Shown here in pieces: positions 1 to 11,562 of a stretch of 64,000 bases of DNA; within the stretch, counting starts at the first letter, position 1; each line of letters begins with the position of its first letter. The notes under the pieces were generated by a model. That model was not told the DNA's origin and did not search any database. It saw only the letters and a list, made by a program, of their open reading frames with translations. The DNA is from Apostichopus japonicus. Its lineage: Eukaryota; Echinodermata; Holothuroidea; Aspidochirotida; Stichopodidae. The translations under genes and the position numbers were made by a program. Location: assembly GCF_037975245.1 (NCBI RefSeq), contig NC_092565.1, positions 5,467,999 through 5,531,998 on the forward strand. The letters run 5' to 3'.

Positions 1-2
1 AA

Positions 3-674
3 GCAGAAGACTCACATGCAGTCGATGTAAGCGGAAGCACTTCGGGAGATCATGTCAAAAACTGTCAAGAACAAGGTGCGTCAACGTCACTAGTAAAAAA
101 ATCATTGTTGATAAAGGAACCGAATTACAGCGATGTCGGTGCGAAACAAGAAAGTAGCGGAGGCCTACCGGTATACGTTTCTCATGGTGATTGCAATAAC
201 CGGTTTGAGCCAAAACCGGACGCGGCCGGGAGAAATAATCAATTGAATCAACCAAATTGTGACGACATAAATAATGAAGGATCGAAGCTTGACGGGGCAA
301 GAACGAGCGGGGTGCCCTCAACAAACGGAATTCCAACGTCAATATCAGAAAACGCGAGAAAAACAAGTAAAACTGCAGGTTTTAGACGTAAAAGAAACCA
401 TGGCGCTGGTAAAATGTCCCGATTAACTCAAATGCTTTTGCTCTCGACCGCCATTTTCCTGGTCACGTGGATATTGACTCTGGTGATTTTCATAATGTCG
501 TCCATAACCAGAAGTGTCCATCGGAACAGTGTCTGGTTTGCGGTGATATCTGTGGTAAGGTTAAGTGGACTTATAAATCACGCCATCAATCCAATGTTGT
601 ACAGTTTTATGAATCCACGATTTAGAAACGACTGTGCACTTTTATTTAAACGATTGAGATCTAAAATAACATAA
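3..674 (+). CDS. Class A (rhodopsin-like) GPCR, 3' terminal exon, truncated by window start
   Basis: The frame is open from the first bases of the window to the TAA at 672-674 (223 residues seen); the true start lies upstream. The first ~135 residues are hydrophilic, rich in S, N, K and charged residues, and fit a very long third intracellular loop. TM6 follows, starting at KMSRLTQMLLLSTAIFLVTW. After a short extracellular loop, TM7 ends in the NPxxY signature, seen as NPMLYSFMNPRFRNDC, and a short basic tail of about 15 residues. This is the standard end of a plasma-membrane G-protein-coupled receptor. The usual CWxP motif of TM6 reads TWIL, so the conserved proline is missing. Ligand and subfamily cannot be told from TM6-TM7 alone; a peptide-receptor-like or orphan receptor is likely. 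The fold call is firm, the subfamily unknown. Confidence 0.88.
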   Translation, partial: AEDSHAVDVSGSTSGDHVKNCQEQGASTSLVKKSLLIKEPNYSDVGAKQESSGGLPVYVSHGDCNNRFEPKPDAAGRNNQLNQPNCDDINNEGSKLDGARTSGVPSTNGIPTSISENARKTSKTAGFRRKRNHGAGKMSRLTQMLLLSTAIFLVTWILTLVIFIMSSITRSVHRNSVWFAVISVVRLSGLINHAINPMLYSFMNPRFRNDCALLFKRLRSKIT

Positions 675-1577
675 AACAGTGTCAGCTCTATGATAAGCCG
701 GGTTTGTGTAAGGTTTGTACTAACTTAATAATTCACTGAATAGTTTAGTTTTGTAGTAGTGTAAAAGATCGGGTTTGTGGTTATACAAGGCATTTACTTC
801 TGAATGTAGACTGTCGGAGAGATTGAAGGAATTATCATTTATTGTCAAGCGGTTTCCAGAGTGAGCAGTTTCATAAGTACATAACATAGGGAGATGTCTA
901 ATATGTCCCTCCCCCCCCCAAAAAAAAGGGGGGGAATATAAAAGAAAGGAGTAGAAGATTGTCAAATCAACTACTCGTTGAAGAGATTGAAGTCTTTTGA
1001 AAGAAACTTGTTTGAGGTCCCACTGCTGCCACCAGTTGCAAACTTAAGTGAGATACCTTTCTTACTGGTATCGTAAGAAAATACGTGTCGTACACTGTAC
1101 TTTCCCTTGCCAATTTACATATATGAATATGTATTTAAAATGTAAGTCCATACATTTATACCAAGCGCTATAACATTAAGTACTTCCAAGCCTAATTTTT
1201 ACTGACGGTGATATGGCCATTTAATTTGGGTCATCATATTATGTATTTGTTACATAATGACCCAGATTAAAAAGCTCTCCTCACCGCAGTGTGCGGTGAA
1301 TCATGCTTTTCAAATAATGCTTTTTTAAGGAATGTGCAGGCATGCCTTTGAAGACCAAATTTACATGTTCTCCGAGATGGAAGAGTATACACAGTCAAAT
1401 ATGACTTCTGACATTTTGTAAATATATATATTTCTGGGTTAGGTTAGCTAGTAAACAATGATTCGACTTGAATTTTCCATAATGAAGCGTGGGTGAAAAG
1501 GTCGTGGAGATGGCGGAACCAGGTGAAGGAAGAGGGATGTAAGTATTCACAGTTTTGTAAAAAAACATTAAAATAAA
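675..1577 (+). other. Probable 3' UTR of the GPCR gene
   Basis: AT-rich non-coding sequence follows the GPCR stop. The first canonical AATAAA on the plus strand that I found is at 1572-1577, which would give a 3' UTR of about 900 bases. A run of C9-A8-G7 at 911-934 could fold into a short hairpin. No coding exon was recognised. The 3' end is inferred from the signal only. Confidence 0.35.
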
Positions 1578-2104
1578 AATATAAAATAATATAATAAAAA
1601 AGCCATAAAAAGTACTCCTATCCAGGAAACAAGGATAGCTCCTTTTTGGCAGAAGAAGGTAACCTTGTCCATTTTATGTAATTATAAAGTGCCCTTTTGA
1701 TCACAAAAATGATATACAATTGTGCGGACATAAAACAAAGTCCTGTTGTCGAAAAGAATAGAAAACCCGAATTCAAAATGTGCTCTTTTTAAAAAAGAAA
1801 GAGAAAAAGAAAGAATTGAATTCGTGGTAGGGAATTCTCAGAGGGTAAATTGTTTTGTTGGAAAATCTTTGTTCGGGAAGTTTGTACGTGTAACTTTGAA
1901 ATTTCCCCTCAAATCAAACTATTCACATTTTCACTGCCCCTCAAAAGATTGCCCACCCAAGACTTTTCTGTGTGGAGGGAGGAATAAATGCAATCGATGT
2001 GTTTTTTTTTTATATATATATTTTTTATCTAGGCCTATATTTTGCCTTAATTAAAATTGATGAATGAATACAGCGTAGATTTAAATTAGAGATGATTTTG
2101 AGAT
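1578..2104. other. Intergenic, nothing recognised
   Basis: AT-rich DNA with A and T runs. The open frame at 1746-2054 is Lys- and Phe-rich low-complexity translation with no recognisable domain. Confidence 0.5.
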
Positions 2105-2800
2105 AATTTATGCAACTTTTTTTACGTGAATTGACGAACTATATATTATATGACTCTCTTATCCATTCTAAATTGTCCTATTGTAACATTATCTGTGGGG
2201 ATGCTTCTCTGTCGTATTTAAAACGGCCAAACGTTCTCCAAAGAAAGCCAATCGAAATTGCAAAGAACTTATCGTACCCCACAGTAAAATTATTTCTTCA
2301 AATCTAAAAGTCCTACCTATCTATATGATATCAAATTCCAGGTCGGTATGTTTATGTATGGGTATGCAAACATATACTTTCGCCCCGCAATTTTGATGCA
2401 TATACTTTCAGTTTAACCGTGAAATTCATAATCATACAACCTCTTTTTTGCTAAACATCTTCGTACTCATTTTTTTCCACTACAGAAAGATATCGCCGCC
2501 TTTTCATAGACACCGAGGTCGGTATATGGAATTATTTAGAAAGAACCTTGCAAGATGCTAAATCCATAACTTCCTTGAAGTCCAAATTAAATCCCATTTA
2601 CTTATAGATTACTCTTCCTAGCTATAGGTGGTCATGACTTTTCAATGTTTCCTTTGTTTTTTTTTTGTCATTATCTATTGTTTCTTGTCAAGGCGGGCTG
2701 CTCGAATAAGCATATATGCTTCCTCAGACCTCCTCCACCCACCTTGTAAAAATGTTGTAATATTGATTATTTGCACATTATAGAATATTACGTAGTCGCA
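2105..2800 (+). mobile_element. LINE (non-LTR retrotransposon) 3' remnant, degenerate
   Basis: The translation at 2110-2307 (YDSLIHSKLSYCNIICGDAS, then a block with NVLQRKPIEIAKNLSYPT) matches the well-known end of reverse-transcriptase ORFs of CR1/L2/Jockey-type LINEs, where YCNIVWG and LQKKAIR-type blocks recur. With frame changes the similarity goes on: IYDIKFQVGMFMYGY, then EIHNHTTS, then a final block near 2540-2610. Stop codons and frameshifts show it is dead. The segment after 2640, with a GGCTGCTCGAATAAGCATA motif and pyrimidine-rich stretches, looks like the family's 3' UTR. Only the 3' end is present, as expected of a 5'-truncated insertion. The clade is not certain. Confidence 0.75.
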
Positions 2801-3340
2801 TATACAACAATTACACATGGAAAACACAGCTACGGAACCAAAGTGAGTTATAGCTATATAGGTAAATTAATGGGGACCTAATTGAATACGCACAGTCTTA
2901 AACTTAATGTGTGTATAATAAAAGCTCTATATGTAATTTTTGCTACGAAAGAAGCGAATCAGGGTCCGTTGACTGACGTCACAAGAAGAATGTCAACTAC
3001 ATAATGATGTACATGTTTCTGTCCGTTTTTTAAAATTTTTTAAAGACAAGTTGAAAGTATTTAACATACAGACAGTTGTAGTAAGAAACAGCGGCACCAT
3101 GTTGATGAGTTCAAAAGTTCATGAATTATTTCACTTGTAAGCATGTTTACCTGCCAAAAAGCCATATTACGCAAGAGCATCCTACATTTGCCATCCTAGC
3201 CATTGTTTTCCGCACCTGTGGAATTTAAGCATCAGAACGCAATTAACCGTGAAAGTGTCCCTCTGTTTGTTGTTATTCTGTACTGGCCTCATTCCTCCGG
3301 CCGACATTTTCTATAGGCTTTGTAATCAAGTATCCCGTCC
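2801..3340. other. Intergenic, nothing recognised
   Basis: Unique-looking AT-rich DNA between the LINE remnant and the MITE. No open frame with a recognisable domain and no clear repeat. Confidence 0.4.
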
Positions 3341-3348
3341 TTCCCAAT

Positions 3349-3709
3349 CAGTGGCGTAGGAAGGTACTTTTGAGTGGGGGGGGGGGGCTGAAGACTGATG
3401 GCCGGCCTGGGGGAGGGGTTTAAGGGGAGGGAAATGTTTTGGAAATGTTTTGTTTTTCCAGGTGGCCTCAGATGCAATTTGGTGCAATATAGCACACTTC
3501 AACCCACCCACTCCATTTTGTATATAATTTTGCATTTTCACCTGGCCTTAGATGCAATTTGGTGCTCCAAATGAGATTTTTTTCTCATTTGGAAATGAAA
3601 AAGGGGTTTTCTGACTTGCGAAGCGGGGGGGCGGAATGATACTTCCGCCCCTCCACATTTTTCACTGGGGGGGGCTGGCGCCCCCAGCCCCCCGGTTCCT
3701 ACGCCCTTG
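3349..3709. mobile_element. hAT-type non-autonomous DNA transposon (MITE), 361 bp, with 8-bp TSD
   Basis: The element begins CAGTGGCGTAGGAA and ends TTCCTACGCCCTTG; the ends are inverted repeats matching at 12 of 14 positions. It is flanked on both sides by the same 8 bases, TTCCCAAT (3341-3348 and 3710-3717). An 8-bp target-site duplication and CA...TG ends are the hallmark of the hAT superfamily. The inside is G-rich near the left end and holds GGCGCCCCCAGCCCCCC near the right end, with no transposase. Two overlapping open frames on the minus strand here are not genes. Confidence 0.85.
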
Positions 3710-4227
3710 TTCCCAATTATTTTCGGGACGTCTTTGAGACTGTTTCTGTTCCACTTTTTTTGACGAACTTTTCAACCTGTTCAAACCCTTCCGCCTATAC
3801 TTTCACTGTATTTCGAGGATCCTTCTGGAAAGCGATCTCACCAACTGCGCAGCGACCACCGTAGCCAACGTAGCCGTTGGCGAGCGATCACGGCGGTACA
3901 TCCTCTCGCGTTCAAGTTAGTAATGATTTTGTAATTTGTAAGGTACCAGTACCTAATGTTATATATGTGTAATTTATCACTCATTTTAACATTTACTGAT
4001 ATTGCAACAAGGAAGCAATTAAATTATATTAACTTATATTTTGATGTCTCTCGTCTGTCGTGACTCTATTTATCCCTCCCCGCCATTTTAGTCAAAACTT
4101 GTTTCTGACTTCGTAACAGCTACATTAATGTATATATAACCGGTTTTTGTGCCAGTCAATACTGACTTGAAGAAGAGAACAAAATGACTGAGATGAAGAG
4201 GAACATTGGAAGGAGGGCAAATTTAAA

Positions 4228-4281
4228 GTGGGGAAGGAATGAGATGGGGAAGTGCACTTCCCCATCTCATTCCTTCCCCAC
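4228..4281. repeat. Perfect 54-bp palindrome (27-bp arms, no spacer)
   Basis: The sequence reads the same on both strands, with its centre in GTGCAC between 4254 and 4255. The arms carry GGGGAAGGAATGAGATGGGG and its complement. Symmetry breaks immediately outside. It sits in a purine-rich stretch (4180-4390). It could extrude as a cruciform or be transcribed as a hairpin; function unknown. Confidence 0.9.
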
Positions 4282-5610
4282 AGGGCCCACTTCATGAACT
4301 TGGGGAAGGGAAGTGAGGAGAAAGAAAGGAGATGCGTGGAGAGAAGGGAAGAGGAAAATAGGCGTGCCCAACGGGGTGGGTAGGTGGGGGGGGGGCGTGT
4401 TAGACCACTCATCCGGATGTGCTCCCCGCTTTTCAAACACACAAATTTCAAGAGTATTTATCAGCACGTACGACCTTGCAATTTAGACCTATTTATAAAC
4501 ATAATGTACAGTCTAAATATGCCTCACAATGCAACAAATCATTATTATTGTTTTATCTGCTGCAGGACTTCTGTCAGACTGTCCCACTCTCTCTTTCATG
4601 GGAGTCGGCTTCAATGACCCAGGGTCTCCACATCCACTCCTTTATAAAGTCCTTCATACATGCATGTATCTAAATAATTCGGGTGGAGGGGCGTAGAATT
4701 TGGCCGCCACCTTTGAAATCTTGTCTTCATCTCTGACGTTCATCAGTGGCCTGGCTACTATGATTATCAGCTTGTGGGGTTAGGGGGGGGGGGTAGGATG
4801 TACTCCATTTAAAATACCATAGAGACACGTTGACCATTATTTGAAAGGAAACTTATGATAGTTTGCATAATTCCAATTTTAAAATAGGAAGATTTATTCA
4901 TTGAAGTAGCCTTACATGCTTCCCAGTAGATGGTTTCAGTAATGATGTATTCTTTTTACTGAAGTCCACGCTTTCCGTATGAGCGGATACGTGGTCGATT
5001 TTAATACGTGTTACACTAGACAGTGCCCTATATAAACGGCCTCGTATTCTCTGAGGATATTCATTTATTGAAACGGTATCCATAGTAACAGCTATCATTG
5101 AAATTGTTGACAATACCAAGTAGTACCCAAAAAAGAAGTCATTCAAACAGAAATTAACAAGATTTTAATCAAAAATGTTTTTTGTATGTATTTTGGTGGA
5201 TCATATTTTGAAAGATTGAAAGCTATTCGTGTAGAAGGTCTGAACACGAGGAACTTTGATAATCGATTCACTTCAAAAATAAACATTCCAGTTCCTCATA
5301 TGCCGTCCTTTTGGTGAACACTGATATCGTCGTAATTTTACCAGTTGCAATGTTTTGTTTGAATAATGCACTTTAAAGGTTTGCGGAAGATATTGCTGAC
5401 CGGAAACCAACGCTATGGTGAGGGAGCCTGAACGTGAAATCAGTAAAGAACGTGAACCACTGACTTGCTTTAATTGTTAGGGAGGGGGAGGAGGTGTCGA
5501 GAGACGAGTGGTAATGTGATACAAGGTAAGGCAGAAGTAAGGAACGAACTGATTGACCAATATTGATTAAAGATTTCTCCAATTGCCCATTAAGAGGAAT
5601 TCACTAATGT
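4282..5610. other. Intergenic, nothing recognised
   Basis: Non-coding sequence with G runs at about 4386-4395 and 4785-4795. The open frames here are short, G/C-run driven and resemble no family. Confidence 0.4.
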
Positions 5611-5615
5611 AAGCT

Positions 5616-5638
5616 TCATATATATATATATATATATA

Positions 5639-5686
<48 letters not shown>

Positions 5687-5702
5687 AATATATTAATATA
5701 TA

Positions 5703-5742
<40 letters not shown>

Positions 5743-5782
5743 TATTAATATATATATATATATATTATATATATATATTATA
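5616..5782. repeat. (TA)n microsatellite
   Basis: About 165 bases of almost pure TATA dinucleotide with a few AA/TT interruptions. Confidence 0.95.
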
Positions 5783-7750
5783 TCGTAAAGGTCGCAAAGG
5801 TTACTGAAACTTCGGCATCGTAACCAGAAAACGATGATTAAAAATAATGATTAAATTTGTGCCCTCTGCAACCCTTCATCTTCATTGGGGGGGGGGTGGG
5901 GGAGATGTTCCCACCCCTTCAAGGGGAATCGACTTCAACGACCACCCCCCCCCCCATTAAAAATACTGGATTTGCTCCTGCAAGGACGTTGGCGCGCTAT
6001 TTGACGTCAAAAGCGCGTGAGAAAACTGGATACGTGATAATATCTGATTTTAGACTCGTTGCCACGGAAACTACTCTCGGAAATATTCATATACTGGATA
6101 CAGTAACAGTTCTCCTTTGACGTTAATCGGTTGAAATTGAAGTAGTAGAAAACAAGCAAAAGCACCGAAAGTCACGTATGAACCTAAAAAAAATCTCTTT
6201 TCGGCCAGTGAATATACTGTCAACTGATACCGCAGGAAGTGATAGCTAATGTGGAGAACTTTCCCTACGTTTGCCGCAATGGGATAGCTAACAGAGGATG
6301 GGTTAGGGAGTGGGAATATAAAGGATGTAGAGGGCAAGAGATTAAGGTTTCCATTTGAACCAAACCCCTCCCCCCTCCTAAAAGAGCGAATACAGTCGTT
6401 CAGATAGACCATAAGGGTAAGGGGAGGGGAAAAGAGAGAGAGAATTGAACAAAAGCCAATGTTGGGGGTGAGAAGTAAGATTTTGATATCGCATCGTCAG
6501 GGTGCCAGATCCGTCCTCAGTGACAATTATGTCACCGACCTCACTTTTTGAAGTCATCGATTTTTCGTTCTGAAGATGGGAGTGCAATATTCTATATCCC
6601 ACATTCCTTTAAGCCACTGAATTGACCACAGATCTGTGGAATATATCTCCCCCCCCCAAAAAAAAACACACTTCTTGCCTCGTTCTAATTTGTTCAACAT
6701 ATCGATTGAATACTTTTTACACCTTTGACCTGTGGGGAATCTATAACCACCCTAGCTCACTGGTGTTTCACATCCAAAAGCCAATCAGCATAAAATGGAA
6801 CACACAAAGCCCAACTTGAACGAGTACCTAAGAAATTGCTAAATCAAGTACATTGTTTGCATCTCCCTAGCTTAATATGGCTTTTTATTGTGAGATATCA
6901 AATCTTTTTTAATTCATCCCTATTGATAGTGACAATTTTATATCCCAATATTGTTCAAAGTTCACGTCAGTAAATTTTACTCCACTCGTCCCAACCACTT
7001 GAGCAAGAAAAAAGATAGGAAAAATTGAGAGAAATAAAAACCAGACTCCAACCCATGAAAAAATAAGCTTTTCTCCGTATTTGAAGGTTGCGTCAATATA
7101 ACAATTTTATTAACGTTATTTATATATTATCTTACACAACTTGTCAAGCTCCATAAGCTCATGCAGAAATTTCTTGTAATGTTATACATTCTGCGGACAG
7201 AATTTAACTTTATAACTCTTCTACCTTATCCATCGACCCAAGCGCTCCATCTGTCTCACATGTTCACCTCCATCAACGATGCATTACATTTGTTGACAAT
7301 CAAAATCCAAGTATTCTCTAAAATTAAAATGGACAATTATCTTGAAAAAGATGCCCTCAAAAAATGTTATCAAATCAAACTCTTTTAAGCGGTAAGATGG
7401 AATCACTGTATATGATATTAGTTGGACCAAAACTTCCACTCCAGGAGAAAGTCAAAATAATTCGAAAATTCTCTTTTTTATTGCATATTGAAACTTTTAT
7501 CTATGCCACAGCACAGCAACAATGGTGTCATTGTTCACAAGGATGGCAGTATTCACTAATTTAAAGTGCATTTGATCTGATTACAAGATCAACATCGTTT
7601 AAACTAGACTTGTTTTTGTGTGTGGACATTCAATTCTTAGTAGAGGTTAGAACAAGTTGGTCAACCCACCTACTATAACGAGCTGTTAATTATTAATGAT
7701 AGTTTATCTTAAAATGATACAATTTGGTGATTTTTTTAACATCCAATGAT
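5783..7750. other. Intergenic, nothing recognised
   Basis: Contains a G10 run near 5886 and a C run near 5945, but no exon with recognisable homology. It ends just beyond the inferred 3' end of the minus-strand ATP5ME gene. Confidence 0.4.
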
Positions 7751-7769
7751 GAAATAACATCCATTGTCA

Positions 7770-7775
7770 TTTATT
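7770..7775 (-). terminator. Poly(A) signal AATAAA, ATP5ME
   Basis: TTTATT on the plus strand reads AATAAA on the minus strand, 164 bases beyond the inferred ATP5ME stop codon. This would give a 3' UTR of about 190 bases. It is a match to the canonical signal; usage is inferred. Confidence 0.5.
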
Positions 7776-7938
7776 TTTTTAGTTTGTTAATGGCATCCTT
7801 TGTTGATAATCACACAGGAAACTTGCAAAGGCTCAAGTAAGACGGTCAAGAGTAATGGGTGAGATCAGTGGTCAAACAAATGTAGTGACATCGTCGATGA
7901 TGATTCCTGAAGCTTCTTTGGACATTGTATGTTTCATT

Positions 7939-8476
7939 CTAGTCAAAGATAGATCCTTCACTGGTTGCTGCAGAAAAAGTACAAAAATTAAATATAACAA
8001 ATAAATATTAAAATAAATGTCAATAAAGATATAAATGAATAAAACAATGTCATAAGTCCAGGGAATAATTTTTTTTTAGCAGAAAGTACCCATTTCATCT
8101 TATTACACACAGATCTCTCTCACTGTTGTTTAAGAGCCACCGATTTGTTTCTTTTCCAGACAAAACTAATAGAACGCATCAATCAAATTTCATATTCATA
8201 ACCACTGATGTGGAAGACTTGTCCATTTTGGATGACTGAACAGGCTTAAGAGAAATATGAATTGATGATACATCACGCAGAAGACATGATACAGTAAATT
8301 TGACTTTTATTTGGTCTGCGAGGACAATATGGTGGTTTGTCTTTAATGTCACATGAATCATTCACAAACAGATCACTCGCCAACTCATTGACGATAGTAC
8401 TTTTACTCCTTTGCAAATGGCACTGAATCTTTATACTGCTCTCTTACATATATATATGTATATATATTATGTATAA

Positions 8477-8507
<31 letters not shown>

Positions 8508-11500
8508 GACATATATATATTTATACAGATATATGTATAGATATATATATAGATATAAATATAATATATATATCTATTAGATATGAGGTTCATTGCATAC
8601 AATAACAGACTGCCCACTAAACACCATAACATGTAGACGATTTATGGTATTAAATCACTTTATAACTGACATACTGCAGAGACATAATTTCATAATCACC
8701 TGTAAAGTACTATTTGCAAGACGATCCCAACAAACTAATATATATTAAATGATTTATGACCATCGACCATCTCTATCTCCTCAATCTCTATGCTCTCAAT
8801 CTCTATTCTCTCATTCGCTAGCTATCTCTATTCTCTATGCTCTCAATTTATACTCTCTCAATGTTTATTCTATCAATCTCTATCCTCTCAATCTCCACTC
8901 TCTCTAACCTCTATCCTCTCAATTTATCCTCCTTCCAATCTCTATTCTCTCAATCACAGTTATTGGGGCCACCTGATATTTAGTTTTGCTGGTTACTGGT
9001 TAATGTTTGACATTTTATGGATGACTAGATGTCAATCTTGGATCAACGACACAAGCAAAACCTCACTGTAGCGTGTCGATCTGTCCATATCGTCATTTTC
9101 AAGGGAACCCTGGCGGCCCGTCAGCATTTTACTGAATACCGGAGGCCACCGATCGTTAAAGCTGCATTACCAGTGTCATTGGCTTTGCTGGCAGTTTATT
9201 GCATGTATGTCGTTAGCAGTCAGATGGGCTTAAATATTTATTGTTTCTACAGAATTTACAGCGAATACTTCTTGTGTTAGAAGGTCAAGGATGAAGAAAT
9301 GCAAATTCAAGATATGATTCCTGTGCAAGGTTCATCTGTGTCCTTCTCATTCGGGGGGGGGGGGGGGGTGTGGTAGGTATTTGTATGGTACATATGGCTC
9401 CGTGGCCAGATCCTGGAGTTTAGCGGAAGAATAGGCCAGCAAGACAAGTATCGGTAGATTTTGAAATGAGTACTGACTTGATGGATATTGGTAAAAAATA
9501 TCAGCATTTAATGGAAAGGAACCCCCTGCATGCAGAGAATGCTCAAGTTTAACATTATGTATATTGTATTGAGCAAATTTTTAATTGCAGCTAAATTTAA
9601 AATTTGTGGCCCCTGCCCCTGGATTTGCCTCTGTGGATACTGTAATGTGGTAACAATGCCACGAAAAGGTTTTGTATGGATGATTCCTGTGCATGGTACA
9701 TGATCTATGTCATTCAGATCCAAATGTGGGCTAATATTAGCATATTTTAAATGACACTGTGAGTGGTTCATACTTTTACTGCATTATGATAGATCATACC
9801 TGCTTCAGCTGCAACCTTCTTCTTTTCCTCTACAGCTTTGGCTTGTTCTTTCCTGGCTAATATACCATCTTCTTTCTTCTGTAAAGATTCTGTAAAGAAT
9901 GAAAGACAAAATCCAAGAATGACTTCCAAGGTAGATATCATATAACGATAGGACTCACTTATGACTACAGTACTACAGTACACTTCTTTGCCCATTAGCA
10001 AGGCTCAAAAATGCCGAAAAAGGCTTTGGAAATTTCAAGTCATTTCTGTGATAACATATACACAAATCTCATTGTGTGGGGAGATGGGGGGGGGTGGTTG
10101 TGGGGTCAGGAACATATGCAGCCTTTCACTAAAGCACTTGTTTTTGTCTTCACTCGTAAGCTGTACATGAAAATTTAAACTGATATCTCCATAAATAAAG
10201 TCAGCCTTCTTTTATGGTGAATGTGGTTTGTTTATATCAATTGAACAGCAAATGTTACAGTACTCATGTCACATTTAAAATCTTCATATTTGAGAATATG
10301 CATCGACAAACTCTTAAGTCTATCAACAAAAATGAACAACACAATTAATAACTTAAACAAATTAATTTTAGACAGACACATTGCTAAGGTCTTGAGATTG
10401 AAATGAGGTTATTTTCCACAAGAGCTTGTCATGTAACTTTGACTTTAGTTGGCACACCATATACAGTAGGTACTTCAAAACTTTTCAACTAAATGGATCC
10501 TCTCAAAGTTATCAAAAAAGACAATTTTTGAGGTTTTTTCCCACAAAACAGAATGCCCCTCCCCCATTAATACCTCACTAATAAGAAGCAGCCACACAGT
10601 TCCAAACCAAAAAGCTCTTTTAGCTAGTATGAAGGGTGTATACTTGTGTGTAAGGCTTGCTCTAAGTGACACAATTATAACCAAGCCATAGTTATAATCT
10701 ACAGTAATGAATTATGCAGTTATTTGGTTATGTGTCAGAGGTTACAGTGAGTAAAGAATGCTTACTATGATGTCTTGATCCATAGGCAATTCCAAGGAGA
10801 AGGGCAGAATACCTTCCAAACTGTGAATGAAAGAAGAGTATGAAAGGTAGCACTTTAATTCTCACAAGTGACTTGCAAAGTGGTTTCAAAAATAAATTGT
10901 TTACACTGACTTAGCCTAAGGAATGCTTTCCCATTTTTAACATCAAATATCCCAATATATATTCCCAGGTTTCAAGTGAAGTAAATGAAAGTCAATATTC
11001 AAGCAATATCTTGAAATGTTTTTTGTTTTCGTGAATAACGCTAGACATTCAGTACTAGTAGGATGATGATAATCATTGTGGTAGTGGTACAGTAGCTGGT
11101 ATTCACTATTGAAACCTAGCCTAGATCCAATATAGGGTAGGACACAATGGGAGCTAATATTGTATAAGGGGCCAACACCTACACTACAGTAACATGAAAA
11201 AGAAAGTTGAAAACCACCTAACATTTTTGGTCATGGTCTATCAGAATCAATGCATCATTTATCATTCAATGCAGTGAAGTTTGCATAGGCCTATTGCATG
11301 TTCAGCCTAATGTTATTTGGCACTATGATAACAGCACTGCATCTTACGACGAGTGTACGTTAGGCGAGTTGTGTCACGCATTCTAGACCTAGGCATTCAT
11401 TGTCAAACTATCACTTAAAATGGTAAGTAAGACTCAACTATAAAGCTTAATGCGGCATTTACCAATCAGAGAGCGTCGACAACCCATCGAAAGCACTTAT

Positions 11501-11562
11501 ACACTATTTTTTGAAAGACTTACCTTGATCAGCGGCGAAACAGCGACTGGTGCAGGAGCCAT
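7939..11562 (-). CDS. ATP5ME: ATP synthase subunit e, mitochondrial (four exons)
   Basis: Exons in mRNA order: 11562-11524, 10820-10766, 9889-9800, 7967-7939 (39+55+90+29 = 213 nt, 70 residues plus TAG). All introns are GT-AG and phases agree (0, 1, 1). The N-terminus MAPAPVAVSPLIK and the next exon FGRYSALLLGIAYGSRHH match subunit e of the FoF1 ATP synthase membrane sector, including the invariant SPLIKxGRYSAL block and the GxxxG motif (GIAYG) used for dimer contacts in the inner membrane. The rest is a charged helix rich in K, E and A. Length equals the family norm (~70). Subunit e with subunit g stabilises ATP synthase dimers and cristae. Exons 1-3 are firm. The 29-nt last exon is inferred from a good pyrimidine tract plus CTGCAG acceptor, correct phase and an SEGSIFD ending like the DDSIL end of vertebrate proteins. 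The gene is head-to-head with the ARL10-like gene. Confidence 0.88.
8450..8580. repeat. (TA)n-rich microsatellite in ATP5ME intron 3
   Basis: Imperfect TATA/TAGATA repeats, about 130 bases. The open frame across it translates to Y/I low complexity and is not a gene. Confidence 0.9.
8769..8956. repeat. CTCTCAATCTCTAT-type minisatellite in ATP5ME intron 3
   Basis: About ten imperfect copies of a unit of roughly 18-20 bases built from TCTCTATTCTCTCAA. It lies inside the last intron of ATP5ME. Confidence 0.85.

Noticed and set aside
55-366. Minus-strand frame over the GPCR exon
   Set aside because: Shadow of the plus-strand receptor frame.
7900-7915. Alternative last exon of ATP5ME starting after GCTTCAG near 7900
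   Set aside because: It would be in phase, but the upstream sequence is not pyrimidine-rich and the protein end (IIIDDVTTFV) fits subunit e less well than the exon at 7967-7939.
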